Shown here: piece after piece, positions 7,579 through 16,620 of the stretch
Numbering within the stretch: position 1 is the first letter of the stretch
Layout of the letters: the number at the start of each line of letters is the position of its first letter
Origin: Vibrio sinus
Lineage (GTDB): Bacteria; Pseudomonadota; Gammaproteobacteria; Enterobacterales; Vibrionaceae
Assembly: GCF_023634645.1 (NCBI RefSeq)
Contig: NZ_JAMKMR010000005.1
Span: forward strand, 62,001-126,000
DNA: 64,000 nucleotides
Direction: 5' to 3'
The notes under the pieces: model-generated
The model's input: the letters and a program-made list of their open reading frames with translations, nothing else
Told to the model about the DNA's origin: nothing
The model's database searches: none
Position numbers and translations under genes: made by a program

Positions 7579-8001
7579 CTAATTGAAGTAAAAATGTTCG
7601 TGTTCACCAACAGCGTTACTTCTCATGTTACTTGCCACACTCAGATAGTGAAGCACGATCGATTTGAGCTGTTCTGAGTCCCATGGTTTAGGGATAAAGT
7701 GGTGAATATGAGCTTCATTAATGCATTCGATGACCGATGCAATATCAGCGTATCCTGACATGGTAATCCTAATGACTTGAGGGTGAAACTTCCTTACTTG
7801 CGTAAGGAACTCCGAGCCCGACATATCTGGCATTCTTTGGTCTGAAACTACCACGTGTACTGGCTGCTCATCGAGCAAGCTTAACCCCTCCGCTGCATTC
7901 AAGGCCGTCATCACCTTGCACCCTTCGTTGTAAAATAAACGGGTGATAGACTTTAGGATGGATATTTCATCATCTACAAATAACACTGTGCCGTTTGGCA
8001 T
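7579..8001 (-). CDS. Single-domain response regulator (receiver only)
   Basis: This encodes 140 residues made up almost entirely of a receiver domain: Asp10/Asp11 (FVDDE), phosphoacceptor Asp54 (VVSDQRMPDM) and the conserved Lys in PKPWD. No DNA-binding or enzymatic output domain follows; only about 20 extra residues remain. It lies 34 bases after the sensor kinase and is the last gene of a three-gene operon with a binding protein and that kinase. GGAGA precedes its ATG. Its receiver resembles that of the HD-GYP-type regulator at 3869, which suggests relay to another protein. Confidence 0.85.
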   Translation of the reverse strand: MPNGTVLFVDDEISILKSITRLFYNEGCKVMTALNAAEGLSLLDEQPVHVVVSDQRMPDMSGSEFLTQVRKFHPQVIRITMSGYADIASVIECINEAHIHHFIPKPWDSEQLKSIVLHYLSVASNMRSNAVGEHEHFYFN

Positions 8002-8035
8002 ATCTTATCTCCAAGAATGTTAGCCTCGGACACAA

Positions 8036-9946
8036 CTATGCGCCCACTTTTTCCTCGTTAGCCATGCAATTTTCAACGGGCAGAGTGACTTTAAAAGTAC
8101 TGCCTTGTCCTACGACACTGCTGACAGTGATCTCCCCTCCATGTTTGTTGATAATTGCTTGGCAAATAGACAGCCCAAGCCCTGTCCCTTTCCCCACTTT
8201 TTTCGTTGTATAAAAAGGGTCAAATAGCTTTAACTTTTCTTTATTATCAATGCCTGTTCCGTTGTCCGACACTTCAATTACGACGAATTCTTCCTGCACA
8301 GAAGTGGAAATTTTTATCTCGCCATCGTCATGTTCGATGGCATCATACGCGTTGATGATCAGGTTCATGATGACTTGGCTGATTTCACTTGGTTTGCAGT
8401 CGATGCTTGGTAGTGCAGACAGTTCTTTTTTGACCTGACATTTGTATTTAATTTGATTAGCCAACAACCGTAAAGAGGTCTCGATGACGTCATGATTAAT
8501 ATCCACCGAGTGGTATGTCTGTTCATCAACTCGGGAGAAACTTTTTAAGTCTTTTACAATATTTTGTATTCGAGTGATTCCTTCTAACGATTCAAAGGTA
8601 AGGTCACTCATATCTGTGACAATATAGTTTAAATCCACTCTTTCTTTTAGATCGGCTATCTCTAAAAGCGTCGGGTTTTCAGGTTGCAGCCGTGCCATAT
8701 GAGTTTCTAGTCCACCGTATAAGAGGAAGGCTGACTTAATCGATTCAGTATATTGAATAAGCAATTCGATATTACTTTTTACAAAGCTGGTTGGGTTGTT
8801 AATCTCGTGTGCAACGCCTGCAGCTAACTGGCCTACTGAAGCGAGCTTTTCAGAATGAACCAGCATTTGTTGTTGCTTAAGCGTTTGCTCGTTAAGGGAG
8901 GTTAGAGAGTTGTTTGCTGTGGTTAATGCCTTCTCTCTTCTTTCAATCTTTTCAGCCATTAAGGTGAAGTTCGTGGCTAAATCGTGAATTTCCTGAATAC
9001 GTTCCGATTTGTGATTTGTGGGGATGGATTCTCCGGCAGCCAGCTTTTTAGTCAGTTTACGCAATTGCTGTAAAGGCTGTACAAAATAGGCTTTCCCGAG
9101 CCAACGCGACAAGATAATCATAACGAGTAACACCACAACTAGATAAAGAGTAAAATTGGTGATTACTGACATCTGCGCTTGTTTGAGAGCACTTTGATCA
9201 CTGCGATATATCAAGGAAAATGCGCCATTTAGAAGAGATATATTGCTATACGGGCTCTCAATGTTAGGGCCAAATCTCAGTAAGGTTTTCCCGTGTTCTT
9301 GCAATTGAATTTGATACTCATTTTTGAATCTTGATAGGCCAAGGTACCGCGAAACTAGAGAGGTAGGTATTTCAGCAGAAAGGAAGCCTTCAACTAAATG
9401 ATTGTATACAACAGGAACAACCAGTAACCAGTGTGCGCCGCTCTGCGCATCATTGTTTTGGCACACATCCACATTAATCTGACTCGGTTTGCCCTCGGCA
9501 GCTTGAACTAGGTTCTTATTGATAGGTAGGCAGTGAGACGTTGGCTTAGTGGAATAAATTAGGTCTCCGTTTAAATCTAGTAAGTGAAATGGGACACTTT
9601 CACCTAGCAGAGAAAGGCCATTGAGCAGGTCGCTTGAATTCGCCAGCCCAGAAGATGGCTGCATAACACCTTGAATCAGAATAGGGAATTTTGCATAACC
9701 TTCCAAAACCGTCTTTCTTAAGGTTAAGTAGTTACTAATATCATTTGCTAAGGCATTCATTTGTTGAGAAATGAACTTTTCCTGATGTTCTTCGAATAAT
9801 TCATGAACTTTCAGTACCATTAAGCTACCTAGGCTAAGGCCCAAGGCTGCAATACAGATGAGCATATAAACACTGAAGGCCAATTCAATTTTTAATCTAA
9901 ATGGTGCGGCGACTTTTCGAGCCTTATTTGTCTTTGACAATGACAA
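8036..9946 (-). CDS. Membrane sensor histidine kinase with periplasmic sensing domain
   Basis: This encodes 636 residues if translation begins at the TTG at 9946, preferred because AAGGAG lies 7 bases upstream; a longer TTG start at 9988 has no such site. A first membrane helix near residues 18-45 is followed by a roughly 240-residue periplasmic Cache-like domain, a second helix, a HAMP-like linker and coiled coil, and a kinase core: H-box GVAHEINNP (His near 379), N-box NLIINAYDA, DNGTGID and GTGLGLSICQA. It overlaps the upstream binding-protein gene by 23 bases, so they are probably translationally coupled. I infer that the binding protein presents a ligand to this sensor. Confidence 0.88.
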   Translation of the reverse strand: MSLSKTNKARKVAAPFRLKIELAFSVYMLICIAALGLSLGSLMVLKVHELFEEHQEKFISQQMNALANDISNYLTLRKTVLEGYAKFPILIQGVMQPSSGLANSSDLLNGLSLLGESVPFHLLDLNGDLIYSTKPTSHCLPINKNLVQAAEGKPSQINVDVCQNNDAQSGAHWLLVVPVVYNHLVEGFLSAEIPTSLVSRYLGLSRFKNEYQIQLQEHGKTLLRFGPNIESPYSNISLLNGAFSLIYRSDQSALKQAQMSVITNFTLYLVVVLLVMIILSRWLGKAYFVQPLQQLRKLTKKLAAGESIPTNHKSERIQEIHDLATNFTLMAEKIERREKALTTANNSLTSLNEQTLKQQQMLVHSEKLASVGQLAAGVAHEINNPTSFVKSNIELLIQYTESIKSAFLLYGGLETHMARLQPENPTLLEIADLKERVDLNYIVTDMSDLTFESLEGITRIQNIVKDLKSFSRVDEQTYHSVDINHDVIETSLRLLANQIKYKCQVKKELSALPSIDCKPSEISQVIMNLIINAYDAIEHDDGEIKISTSVQEEFVVIEVSDNGTGIDNKEKLKLFDPFYTTKKVGKGTGLGLSICQAIINKHGGEITVSSVVGQGSTFKVTLPVENCMANEEKVGA

Positions 9947-11159
9947 TACGATTCTCCTTGTCGTAGCGAGCCATGACGAGATCTTCAAGGCCTAAGGCTT
10001 CGTGTGCATCCATTGCTTGTTGAGAGAAAGGCGTAAATGGAGTCTGGTAAGTCTTGACGAGTCCGTTTACAGGCTGAGTAATATTCTCTAATGCAATACG
10101 AAGATTTTTTCGATCTTGTTTTATATTGCCAGTTAACTCGACGTTACTTATTGCGGCAAGTAAGAGACGGGTGAGATCATAAGCATGGATAAACCCGGTG
10201 GGGGCCGTAATATCAGCCGCGCTTCTGATTTCGTCGGGGTAGAGTTTTTTGGCACGAGCTAACACTTGATTAGAAAGCTCTGTTGGTGGTGATGAAACGA
10301 ACGAGAATTTGGTTTGCAAAAACTTTAGATCGAGACGCTCTCGCATTGTCGGTGTGATTTGTTGGGGGAAATCTCCACCTGTGATACCCCAGTGACTGCG
10401 AATCGGTAACGGCTTTGTATAACTAGGCTCTTGGGTTAACTCTAACATGGCACGGGCGAACACTTTTCCTTCTGTGGCATTGGCGACCAGCAATACAACG
10501 TCAGCGCCTGAGGCATAGATATTACGGAGCATAATTTTTGCGCCAGTCTCCCCAACCCCCCAGTTAAACCACTGAACTCCAACAGGAGTGATCCCTTTTT
10601 CTCCTAAAGACTTGGTCATGGTTTTGTAGTTAGATTTCCCCCAGCCAGTGTTTTCGAGTAACAGGTAAGGCTTGTTGAAACCTTCAGATAACGTATGCCT
10701 AGAGATCACGTGACCGGCCTTGCTGTCGTCAACGGAAAGTCGAAAAACCCAGTTTTCACTCGATGGATATCGAGTAATGGGGCCTGCTGCAGCCCAAGGA
10801 TCTAGCACCAGTACTTGGTTACTATGGATATATTTTAAGTTCTCGAGCAACGGAGGGGAGTGTAAGCCGCTATACACCACCAAGGCATTGTCATCGGCAA
10901 TGTACTCTTTTAAGTGACGCTTACTTCTGACTGAGCTGCCATTGTGATCGCGTATAAGGACCTCAATAGCCCGGCCTTGAACTTGATTATTGACTTCATC
11001 GAGAGCAACGCGAATACCGCGTTCAATGGACAGTCCGGATGCTTTCGCGCCAGTTCGGTCGGCATCAAGATAGATGTGAATCTTTTCCTCGGCATGGATC
11101 ACTTGTACTGTGCCGATGAATAAGAACCAGACAACAAAAATCTTTATCCACTTTTCCAT
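9924..11159 (-). CDS. Periplasmic binding protein, branched-chain amino acid (type I) class
   Basis: This encodes 411 residues from the ATG at 11159, which has GAGGAG upstream and begins a typical signal peptide (cleavage after VIHA near residue 23). The mature protein follows the type I periplasmic-binding fold of LivJ-like proteins: IYLDADRTGAKASGLSIERG, then ALVVYSGLHSPP and a long C-terminal lobe with RADITAPTGF-like residues. It has no permease genes; instead it leads an operon with a histidine kinase and a receiver. This suggests a signalling role, as in binding-protein-assisted two-component systems. The ligand cannot be told from sequence. Confidence 0.82.
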   Translation of the reverse strand: MEKWIKIFVVWFLFIGTVQVIHAEEKIHIYLDADRTGAKASGLSIERGIRVALDEVNNQVQGRAIEVLIRDHNGSSVRSKRHLKEYIADDNALVVYSGLHSPPLLENLKYIHSNQVLVLDPWAAAGPITRYPSSENWVFRLSVDDSKAGHVISRHTLSEGFNKPYLLLENTGWGKSNYKTMTKSLGEKGITPVGVQWFNWGVGETGAKIMLRNIYASGADVVLLVANATEGKVFARAMLELTQEPSYTKPLPIRSHWGITGGDFPQQITPTMRERLDLKFLQTKFSFVSSPPTELSNQVLARAKKLYPDEIRSAADITAPTGFIHAYDLTRLLLAAISNVELTGNIKQDRKNLRIALENITQPVNGLVKTYQTPFTPFSQQAMDAHEALGLEDLVMARYDKENRIVIVKDK

Positions 11160-11253
11160 ATGTTTTGTCTCCTCTAGCGGCATAGTGTTAGCCGCTTTAT
11201 TTGCACTGCAGAAAACGAAAACGATATTTTTCTGCATTAGCAAAAGAATAGGT

Positions 11254-11349
11254 GTAAATAAAATATTTGTTACTAATGGAGTTTTGTTTTATGACCATTT
11301 GAAGAATATTGAGCAGTCGGTCGAGGTTTTTATCGCAGTTTACATATGG
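11254..11349 (+). pseudogene. Relic of the C-terminus of an HD-GYP-type response regulator
   Basis: Translated in one forward frame, 11293-11346 gives DHLKNIEQSVEVFIAVYI, which aligns with the last residues of the regulator ending at 5152 (RLKHIEEAVEVPIAVYV): 11 of 17 positions are identical by eye. The weaker match continues a few codons upstream (VTNGVL against INATIL). The stop codon is lost, since the frame runs on to about 11385. No receiver or HD-GYP part remains. It is a fragment left by deletion or rearrangement of a paralog. Confidence 0.6.
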
Positions 11350-11388
11350 TCAAATTGTTCTGCCTGCGTTTCGTATTGGGCATAGTAA

Positions 11389-11418
11389 GTTAATTCAGGT
11401 TAATTAAGGTTAATTCAT
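11389..11418. repeat. Three tandem 10-base repeats upstream of abgT
   Basis: GTTAATTCAG, GTTAATTAAG and GTTAATTCAT follow each other with no gap, so equivalent bases recur once per helical turn. They lie 73-102 bases upstream of the transporter start. This could be a regulator-binding array or a curved-DNA element. Confidence 0.5.
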
Positions 11419-11490
11419 TCTGTTTAGACGCAGGCTTAGTCGATATTAGCGCCCTTGAGCTTTTAACATTTAAAAACTGGATATGTTTAC

Positions 11491-13047
11491 ATGGCATTAG
11501 GGTCGATACAAAACAACAAGCCAAGTGGTTTTATAACAATGATTGAAAACCTAGGGAAAAAAATCCCAGATCCCATTGTTATATTTATGTTTCTTTTTGT
11601 CTTTAGCTTGTTTCTAAGTTGGGTTTTAGGAGGCTCGACTTTTCAAACCGTTGGTAAAGGGGGGGAAGCCGTAGAGTTCTCTATCAAGAATATGTTAGAA
11701 ACGGACCACTTTCGCTGGATGTTTGAGAATGCGCTTTTGCAAAACTGGTTAGCGTTTGGTCACGGTGTACTTGGTATTATTCTTGTCGTTATGCTTGGTG
11801 TTGGTCTAGCGGAAAACTCCGGTTTATTTACAGCAGTAATAAAAAAGGTAGGGCACAAAATTAATGGCCGATTCCTGCCACTGGTTATCGTGTTCTTGGG
11901 AATTATGAGCTCTCTAGCAGCTGATGCTGGCTATCTCGTTCTTGTGCCGCTTGCAGGCCTACTGTATGCAGGTTTGGGTAAAAACCCCTTGATAGGTATG
12001 GCAGCGGCCTTCGCAGGTGTGTCCGCGGGTTTTAGTGCAAACCTTTTCCCAGCGACGCCCGCAGACGTCATTATCGGGGTAAACGCGAAACTGTTTGCGG
12101 AGTCCCAAGGCGTTCCTTTTACAGGTATTACGGGCGAGACTCTTAACCCTGCTACTATGCATTACTTCTTCATATTTGTATCGACATTTATCCTGGCTAT
12201 CGCAGGTGCCTTTGTTACCAAGAAAATTGTGTCTCCCCGCTTGGAAAAAGTGTCATATCAGTTACCAGAAGACATTAACTTTGAAGAGTTTAAGGTTACC
12301 GAAAAAGAGCAAAAAGGGTTGAAAGCAGCATTGGTTGGTTTGGTTGCTGCACTTGTCGCTATTTACTTTTTGGCGAATGGACCACTTGATTCATATATTA
12401 ATGACTCTGGTAAAGAAGTAACGCCCTACCTGGAGAACGTTATTTTACTCATCTCTCTGGTGTTCGCCGTCACCGGAATTTGTTTTGGTTTTGCCACAGG
12501 CAAATTTTCTGGATTGCAAGATGTAGTCACAGCCATGGTAAAACAAATGAACACCATGGGTTATGTTATTGTGCTTACATTCTTTAGTCACAACTTCCTC
12601 GCATTGATTAGTTATTCGGGATTAGGCACGTATGTTACTTATTTGGGTGCATCTAGTTTACAGTCTCTAGGCCTGCACAACTTTCCCGCTCTCATGCTGA
12701 TTGGCTTTATAATCACCACGGGTGTCATCAATTTGTTCGTAGGTAGTCTAACCGCTAAATGGATGCTTCTAGGGCCTATATTTGTTCCTATGCTCTATCA
12801 AGTTAATCCTAATTTAACGCCTGATCTGGTATCCGCCGCGTACCGAGTGGCTGACTCATCAACCAATATTATTACTCCTATGATGAGCTACGCGGGTGTT
12901 ATCCTAGCGTTTATGCGCAAGTACAAACCAGATTTAACATTTGGTGAGGTCATTACCATGATGATTCCATACTCATTCGCATTTCTGACCATATGGACTG
13001 GACTGTTGATAGCATTTGTCAGCTTCGGCTTTCCACTTGGGTTCTAG
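11491..13047 (+). CDS. AbgT-family transporter
   Basis: This encodes 518 residues with about 11-13 hydrophobic helices. It has the AbgT family blocks: an N-terminal NLGKKIPDPIVIFMFLF, SSLAADAGYLVLVPLAG, GVSAGFSANLFPATPADVI, and a C-terminal RVADSSTNIITPMMSYAG. The E. coli founder takes up p-aminobenzoyl-glutamate, and other family members have been described as sulfonamide efflux pumps using proton motive force. No aminobenzoyl-glutamate hydrolase genes (abgA/abgB) are adjacent, so the substrate is open. It is a single-gene unit with a terminator at 13063. Confidence 0.9.
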   Translation: MALGSIQNNKPSGFITMIENLGKKIPDPIVIFMFLFVFSLFLSWVLGGSTFQTVGKGGEAVEFSIKNMLETDHFRWMFENALLQNWLAFGHGVLGIILVVMLGVGLAENSGLFTAVIKKVGHKINGRFLPLVIVFLGIMSSLAADAGYLVLVPLAGLLYAGLGKNPLIGMAAAFAGVSAGFSANLFPATPADVIIGVNAKLFAESQGVPFTGITGETLNPATMHYFFIFVSTFILAIAGAFVTKKIVSPRLEKVSYQLPEDINFEEFKVTEKEQKGLKAALVGLVAALVAIYFLANGPLDSYINDSGKEVTPYLENVILLISLVFAVTGICFGFATGKFSGLQDVVTAMVKQMNTMGYVIVLTFFSHNFLALISYSGLGTYVTYLGASSLQSLGLHNFPALMLIGFIITTGVINLFVGSLTAKWMLLGPIFVPMLYQVNPNLTPDLVSAAYRVADSSTNIITPMMSYAGVILAFMRKYKPDLTFGEVITMMIPYSFAFLTIWTGLLIAFVSFGFPLGF

Positions 13048-13062
13048 TATCTTGGAGCAGGT

Positions 13063-13101
13063 GCCCATTGCTACTGTTAATAAGTGGCAATGGGCGCTTT
13101 A
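13063..13101 (+). terminator. Terminator after abgT
   Basis: GCCCATTGCTAC pairs with GTGGCAATGGGC (one G-T pair) across a 9-base loop, followed by GCTTTATT. It lies 15 bases after the transporter stop and also before the convergent ppsR end. Confidence 0.75.
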
Positions 13102-13131
13102 TTCTGTGGATGCCGAATAAAGCAGATAAAA

Positions 13132-13965
13132 TTACAGTAACCGTCGTCTCAACCCTGATTTCTCCAGTATTCGAGCAGAAATCTCTTCAACAGATAGTGA
13201 AGATGTATTGATATATGGAATGGCTTCACGCCGGAACAAGGCTTCGACTTTTTCAATTTCATTAATGCATTGCTCAATATCGGCGTACTGGCTGCCAGCC
13301 AATCTATTTTCTCGTATTTCCGTCAAACGCTCGGGTAAGATGGTCAGGCCAAATAACTTGTGACGATGCACTTCAAATTCAGGGAGTAGCTTTAGGCTAC
13401 TCATATCCTCTTGAATATAAGGATAATTGACCACTCTAAGACCAAACTGCATTGCCATATAAAGGCTGGTGGGCGTTTTACCACTTCTAGAAACGCCTAA
13501 TAAAATGATGTCGGCATCATTTAAGTTGGTGAGCCTTATCCCATCATCGTGAGCCAGGGTGTATTCAATGGCATTGATACGATCAAAGTAACTCTTGGAA
13601 TCTTTATTGACACTGCGTGAGCGCTGCAATTTTGGTTTGGGTTCAACTTTAGTGTCGTTTTTTACTTTTTTAACCGTATCTTCAAGGACATCGTAACAAT
13701 GAGCTGGTGCCGCTAGCAGCTTTTGTTTTAGCTCTGGGATAACGATGGAGAAGAAGACGAGTGGCTCGGTTCCTTTGTTCTTATACGAGTTAGAAATTTC
13801 TTTGAGCAGTTCAGATAACTTGTCTTCGCTTTCTATGAATGGAAAGGTTTGCTCGTTAGTTTCGAACTGAAATTGCCCCAGTACCACATGACCTAGAGTT
13901 TCGCATGTGATGGCGGTTCCGTCAGAAACATAGAACACATCACGACTTTGACTATTAGTTGGCAT
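13132..13965 (-). CDS. ppsR: Phosphoenolpyruvate synthase regulatory protein (PpsR, DUF299)
   Basis: This encodes 277 residues, the usual family length. It contains the DUF299 hallmarks: the N-terminal [10 protein letters not shown] and the P-loop [15 protein letters not shown] (157-171), followed by VVNYPY. The family protein is a bifunctional kinase and pyrophosphorylase: it phosphorylates a threonine of PEP synthase using ADP to switch it off, and removes the phosphate with Pi. The gene is divergent from ppsA across 169 bases, which matches the standard arrangement in Vibrio and supports the assignment. Confidence 0.95.
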   Translation of the reverse strand: MPTNSQSRDVFYVSDGTAITCETLGHVVLGQFQFETNEQTFPFIESEDKLSELLKEISNSYKNKGTEPLVFFSIVIPELKQKLLAAPAHCYDVLEDTVKKVKNDTKVEPKPKLQRSRSVNKDSKSYFDRINAIEYTLAHDDGIRLTNLNDADIILLGVSRSGKTPTSLYMAMQFGLRVVNYPYIQEDMSSLKLLPEFEVHRHKLFGLTILPERLTEIRENRLAGSQYADIEQCINEIEKVEALFRREAIPYINTSSLSVEEISARILEKSGLRRRLL

Positions 13966-14134
13966 ATTTTATTTAGCAATGAAAATTGGTTTGAGTAGGA
14001 TGGTCACCATAATACCGATAACAAAACTCGGCTGGCAATTGCGCCTGCCACAGCTTGATAAAATAATGTGTTTTGGATGAAGCAATCGTTTGCTCTGTCC
14101 GTAAGATAAAACTGTACTGTTTGTGGAGAAAAAC

Positions 14135-16507
14135 ATGCAAAAGAATACCCTATGGTTTGATGGCCTATCTATGCAAGATGTCGACAAAGTGGGCGGAAAG
14201 AACGCCTCTTTAGGTGAAATGGTCTCTAACCTTTCGAGCGTGGGCGTTAGCGTGCCCAATGGATTCGCCACAACATCGTATGCGTTTAACCAGTTTCTAG
14301 ATTTTGGCGGGCTTGACGAGCGTATCCATCAGCTGCTTGATGAACTTGACGTAGATAACGTTGATGAACTTCGCAAAACGGGGGCCATGATTCGCCAGTG
14401 GGTAATGGATGCCTCTTTCCCAGATGATCTGGAACAGGATATTCGAAGTAATTACCTAGAGTTGGTTGAAAACAACCCGGAGATTTCCGTTGCGGTACGA
14501 TCTTCAGCTACTGCAGAAGATTTGCCTGATGCTTCTTTCGCAGGTCAACAGGAAACCTTTCTCAATGTCAAAGGGGTCGAGGCCGTATTAGAGGCAACAA
14601 AACATGTATATGCCTCTTTGTTTAACGACCGCGCGATTTCTTATCGTGTACATCAAGGCTTTGACCATAGAGGTATTTCGCTTTCAGCGGGTATTCAGCG
14701 AATGGTTCGCTCAGATAAAGCATCGTCTGGTGTTATGTTTACTCTGGACACAGAATCTGGCTTTGACCAAGTGGTGTTTATCACGTCTGCTTGGGGATTA
14801 GGTGAAATGGTGGTCCAAGGGGCCGTCAATCCCGATGAGTTCTATGTGCATAAGGCAATGTTAGAAGCTGGGCATAACCCAATCGTTAAGAAAACGTTTG
14901 GCTCCAAAATGACCAAAATGGTGTATTCAAATGACCAAGCTATCGGTAAGCAAGTCAGTATTATCGATACTACCGACAATGAACGTGCTCAGTTTTCGTT
15001 AATGGACTCAGAGATCCAAGAGTTGGCGAAGCAAGCGCTCATTATCGAAAAGCATTATCAACGTCCGATGGACATCGAATGGGCCAAAGATGGCATTGAT
15101 GGCAAACTGTATATTGTTCAAGCCAGGCCAGAGACCGTCTGCTCTCAGAGCGAACAAAACGTCATTGAGCGTTATGAACTAAATAACAAAGCAGACGTTT
15201 TGGTTGAAGGTCGAGCAATAGGACAACGTATCGGAGGTGGCACGGTACGATTGGTGGATTCCTTAGATCAGATGTCTTTGGTTCAAGAGGGGGATGTTTT
15301 AGTGACCGACATGACCGACCCAGATTGGGAGCCTGTCATGAAAAAAGCCTCTGCCATTGTGACCAATCGTGGTGGCCGCACCTGCCACGCTGCTATTATC
15401 GCAAGGGAGCTCGGGATACCGGCTATAGTGGGTTGCGGTGATGCGACGACAAAATTAGTCGATGGTAGTGTGGTCACTGTGTCATGCTCTGAAGGTGAAA
15501 CCGGTTATGTGTATAGCGGTGAGCTGGATTTCGAAGTCAAACGCTCATCTGTCGATGAATTACCAATGCTACCTACGAAAGTGATGATGAACGTGGGGAA
15601 TCCAGAGCGCGCGTTTGATTTTGCTCAAATTCCAAATGAAGGGGTAGGACTGGCTCGTCTTGAATTCATTATCAATAAAATGATTGGTATTCACCCTAAA
15701 GCACTACTGAACTTTAACCAGCAAACCGATGAGTTGAAAAAAGAGATTAATCATCGCATTCGCGGCTATAAAAATCCGATTGATTTTTACGTGAGTAAGC
15801 TGACAGAAGGCATTGCGACCATCGCTGCTGCATTTTGGCCAAAACGTGTGATTGTTCGAATGTCGGACTTTAAGTCGAATGAATACAGCAACTTGATTGG
15901 TGGTAATGCGTATGAGCCACATGAAGAAAACCCTATGCTGGGATTCCGTGGTGCCTCACGTTATATTTCTCCTGTCTTCGAAGAATGCTTTGAGCTGGAA
16001 ACCCAAGCGATTAAGCGGGTACGAAATGATATGGGCTTCAAAAACGTCGAGATTATGATCCCGTTTGTTCGCACTCCATCAGAAGCCAGTTCAGTTATCG
16101 ACCTACTCGCTAAGTATGATTTACGCCGAGGCGATCAGGGCCTAAAAGTGATTATGATGTGTGAACTGCCATCTAACGCAGTCTTGGCCGATCAGTTCCT
16201 CAAGTATTTTGATGGATTCTCCATTGGGTCAAACGACATGACGCAGCTGACATTAGGTCTAGATAGAGACTCTGGTGATGTTGCCCATTTGTTTGATGAG
16301 AGAAATCCAGCCGTCAAAGCCATGTTGTCTATGGCGATAGAGGCGGCCAAAAAAGCAGGTAAGTATGTCGGTATCTGTGGCCAAGGGCCATCCGATCATG
16401 AAGATCTTGCTGAGTGGTTAATGGAGCAGGGTATTAGCTCTGTCTCGCTAAACCCAGATACGGTGCTTGATACGTGGCTAAGGTTAGGGAAAGTAACAAA
16501 TAACTAG
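14135..16507 (+). CDS. ppsA: Phosphoenolpyruvate synthase
   Basis: This encodes 790 residues from the ATG at 14135; GGAG at 14125-14128 has proper spacing, while a GTG 12 bases upstream overlaps that site. Domains in order are an N-terminal ATP-grasp PPDK domain (SSATAEDLPDASFAGQQETF), the swivelling phosphohistidine domain (TNRGGRTCHAAIIAREL, His418) and a C-terminal PEP/pyruvate TIM barrel (SNDMTQLTLGLDRDS, GICGQGPSD). The enzyme makes PEP from pyruvate and ATP in gluconeogenesis. The neighbouring ppsR product controls it. The conserved Thr of the regulatory site lies just before the catalytic His (RTCH), as expected. Confidence 0.97.
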   Translation: MQKNTLWFDGLSMQDVDKVGGKNASLGEMVSNLSSVGVSVPNGFATTSYAFNQFLDFGGLDERIHQLLDELDVDNVDELRKTGAMIRQWVMDASFPDDLEQDIRSNYLELVENNPEISVAVRSSATAEDLPDASFAGQQETFLNVKGVEAVLEATKHVYASLFNDRAISYRVHQGFDHRGISLSAGIQRMVRSDKASSGVMFTLDTESGFDQVVFITSAWGLGEMVVQGAVNPDEFYVHKAMLEAGHNPIVKKTFGSKMTKMVYSNDQAIGKQVSIIDTTDNERAQFSLMDSEIQELAKQALIIEKHYQRPMDIEWAKDGIDGKLYIVQARPETVCSQSEQNVIERYELNNKADVLVEGRAIGQRIGGGTVRLVDSLDQMSLVQEGDVLVTDMTDPDWEPVMKKASAIVTNRGGRTCHAAIIARELGIPAIVGCGDATTKLVDGSVVTVSCSEGETGYVYSGELDFEVKRSSVDELPMLPTKVMMNVGNPERAFDFAQIPNEGVGLARLEFIINKMIGIHPKALLNFNQQTDELKKEINHRIRGYKNPIDFYVSKLTEGIATIAAAFWPKRVIVRMSDFKSNEYSNLIGGNAYEPHEENPMLGFRGASRYISPVFEECFELETQAIKRVRNDMGFKNVEIMIPFVRTPSEASSVIDLLAKYDLRRGDQGLKVIMMCELPSNAVLADQFLKYFDGFSIGSNDMTQLTLGLDRDSGDVAHLFDERNPAVKAMLSMAIEAAKKAGKYVGICGQGPSDHEDLAEWLMEQGISSVSLNPDTVLDTWLRLGKVTNN

Positions 16508-16569
16508 ATCCTACAGAGGATAGCGATCAGTCAAACTAGGCTGAAGCACGTATTTTAACGGCTCGAAAG

Positions 16570-16601
16570 CATTTGCCGCTTAATGTAATAGGCGGCAAAT
16601 G
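16570..16601. terminator. Hairpin between ppsA and the convergent binding-protein pseudogene
   Basis: CATTTGCCGC pairs perfectly with GCGGCAAATG across a 12-base loop. There is no strong T-run on either side (GCTTTCG on the reverse strand), so it is a probable but imperfect bidirectional terminator. Confidence 0.55.
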
Positions 16602-16620
16602 TGAGAGTTTAGGGGAATGG

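Larger units (their letters stand above)
11160..11490 (+). other. Intergenic region with gene relic and phased repeats
   Basis: This stretch separates the divergent binding-protein and AbgT genes. It holds a relic of a response-regulator tail (about 11254-11349) and three tandem 10-base repeats (11389-11418), described separately. No intact gene is visible. Confidence 0.5.
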
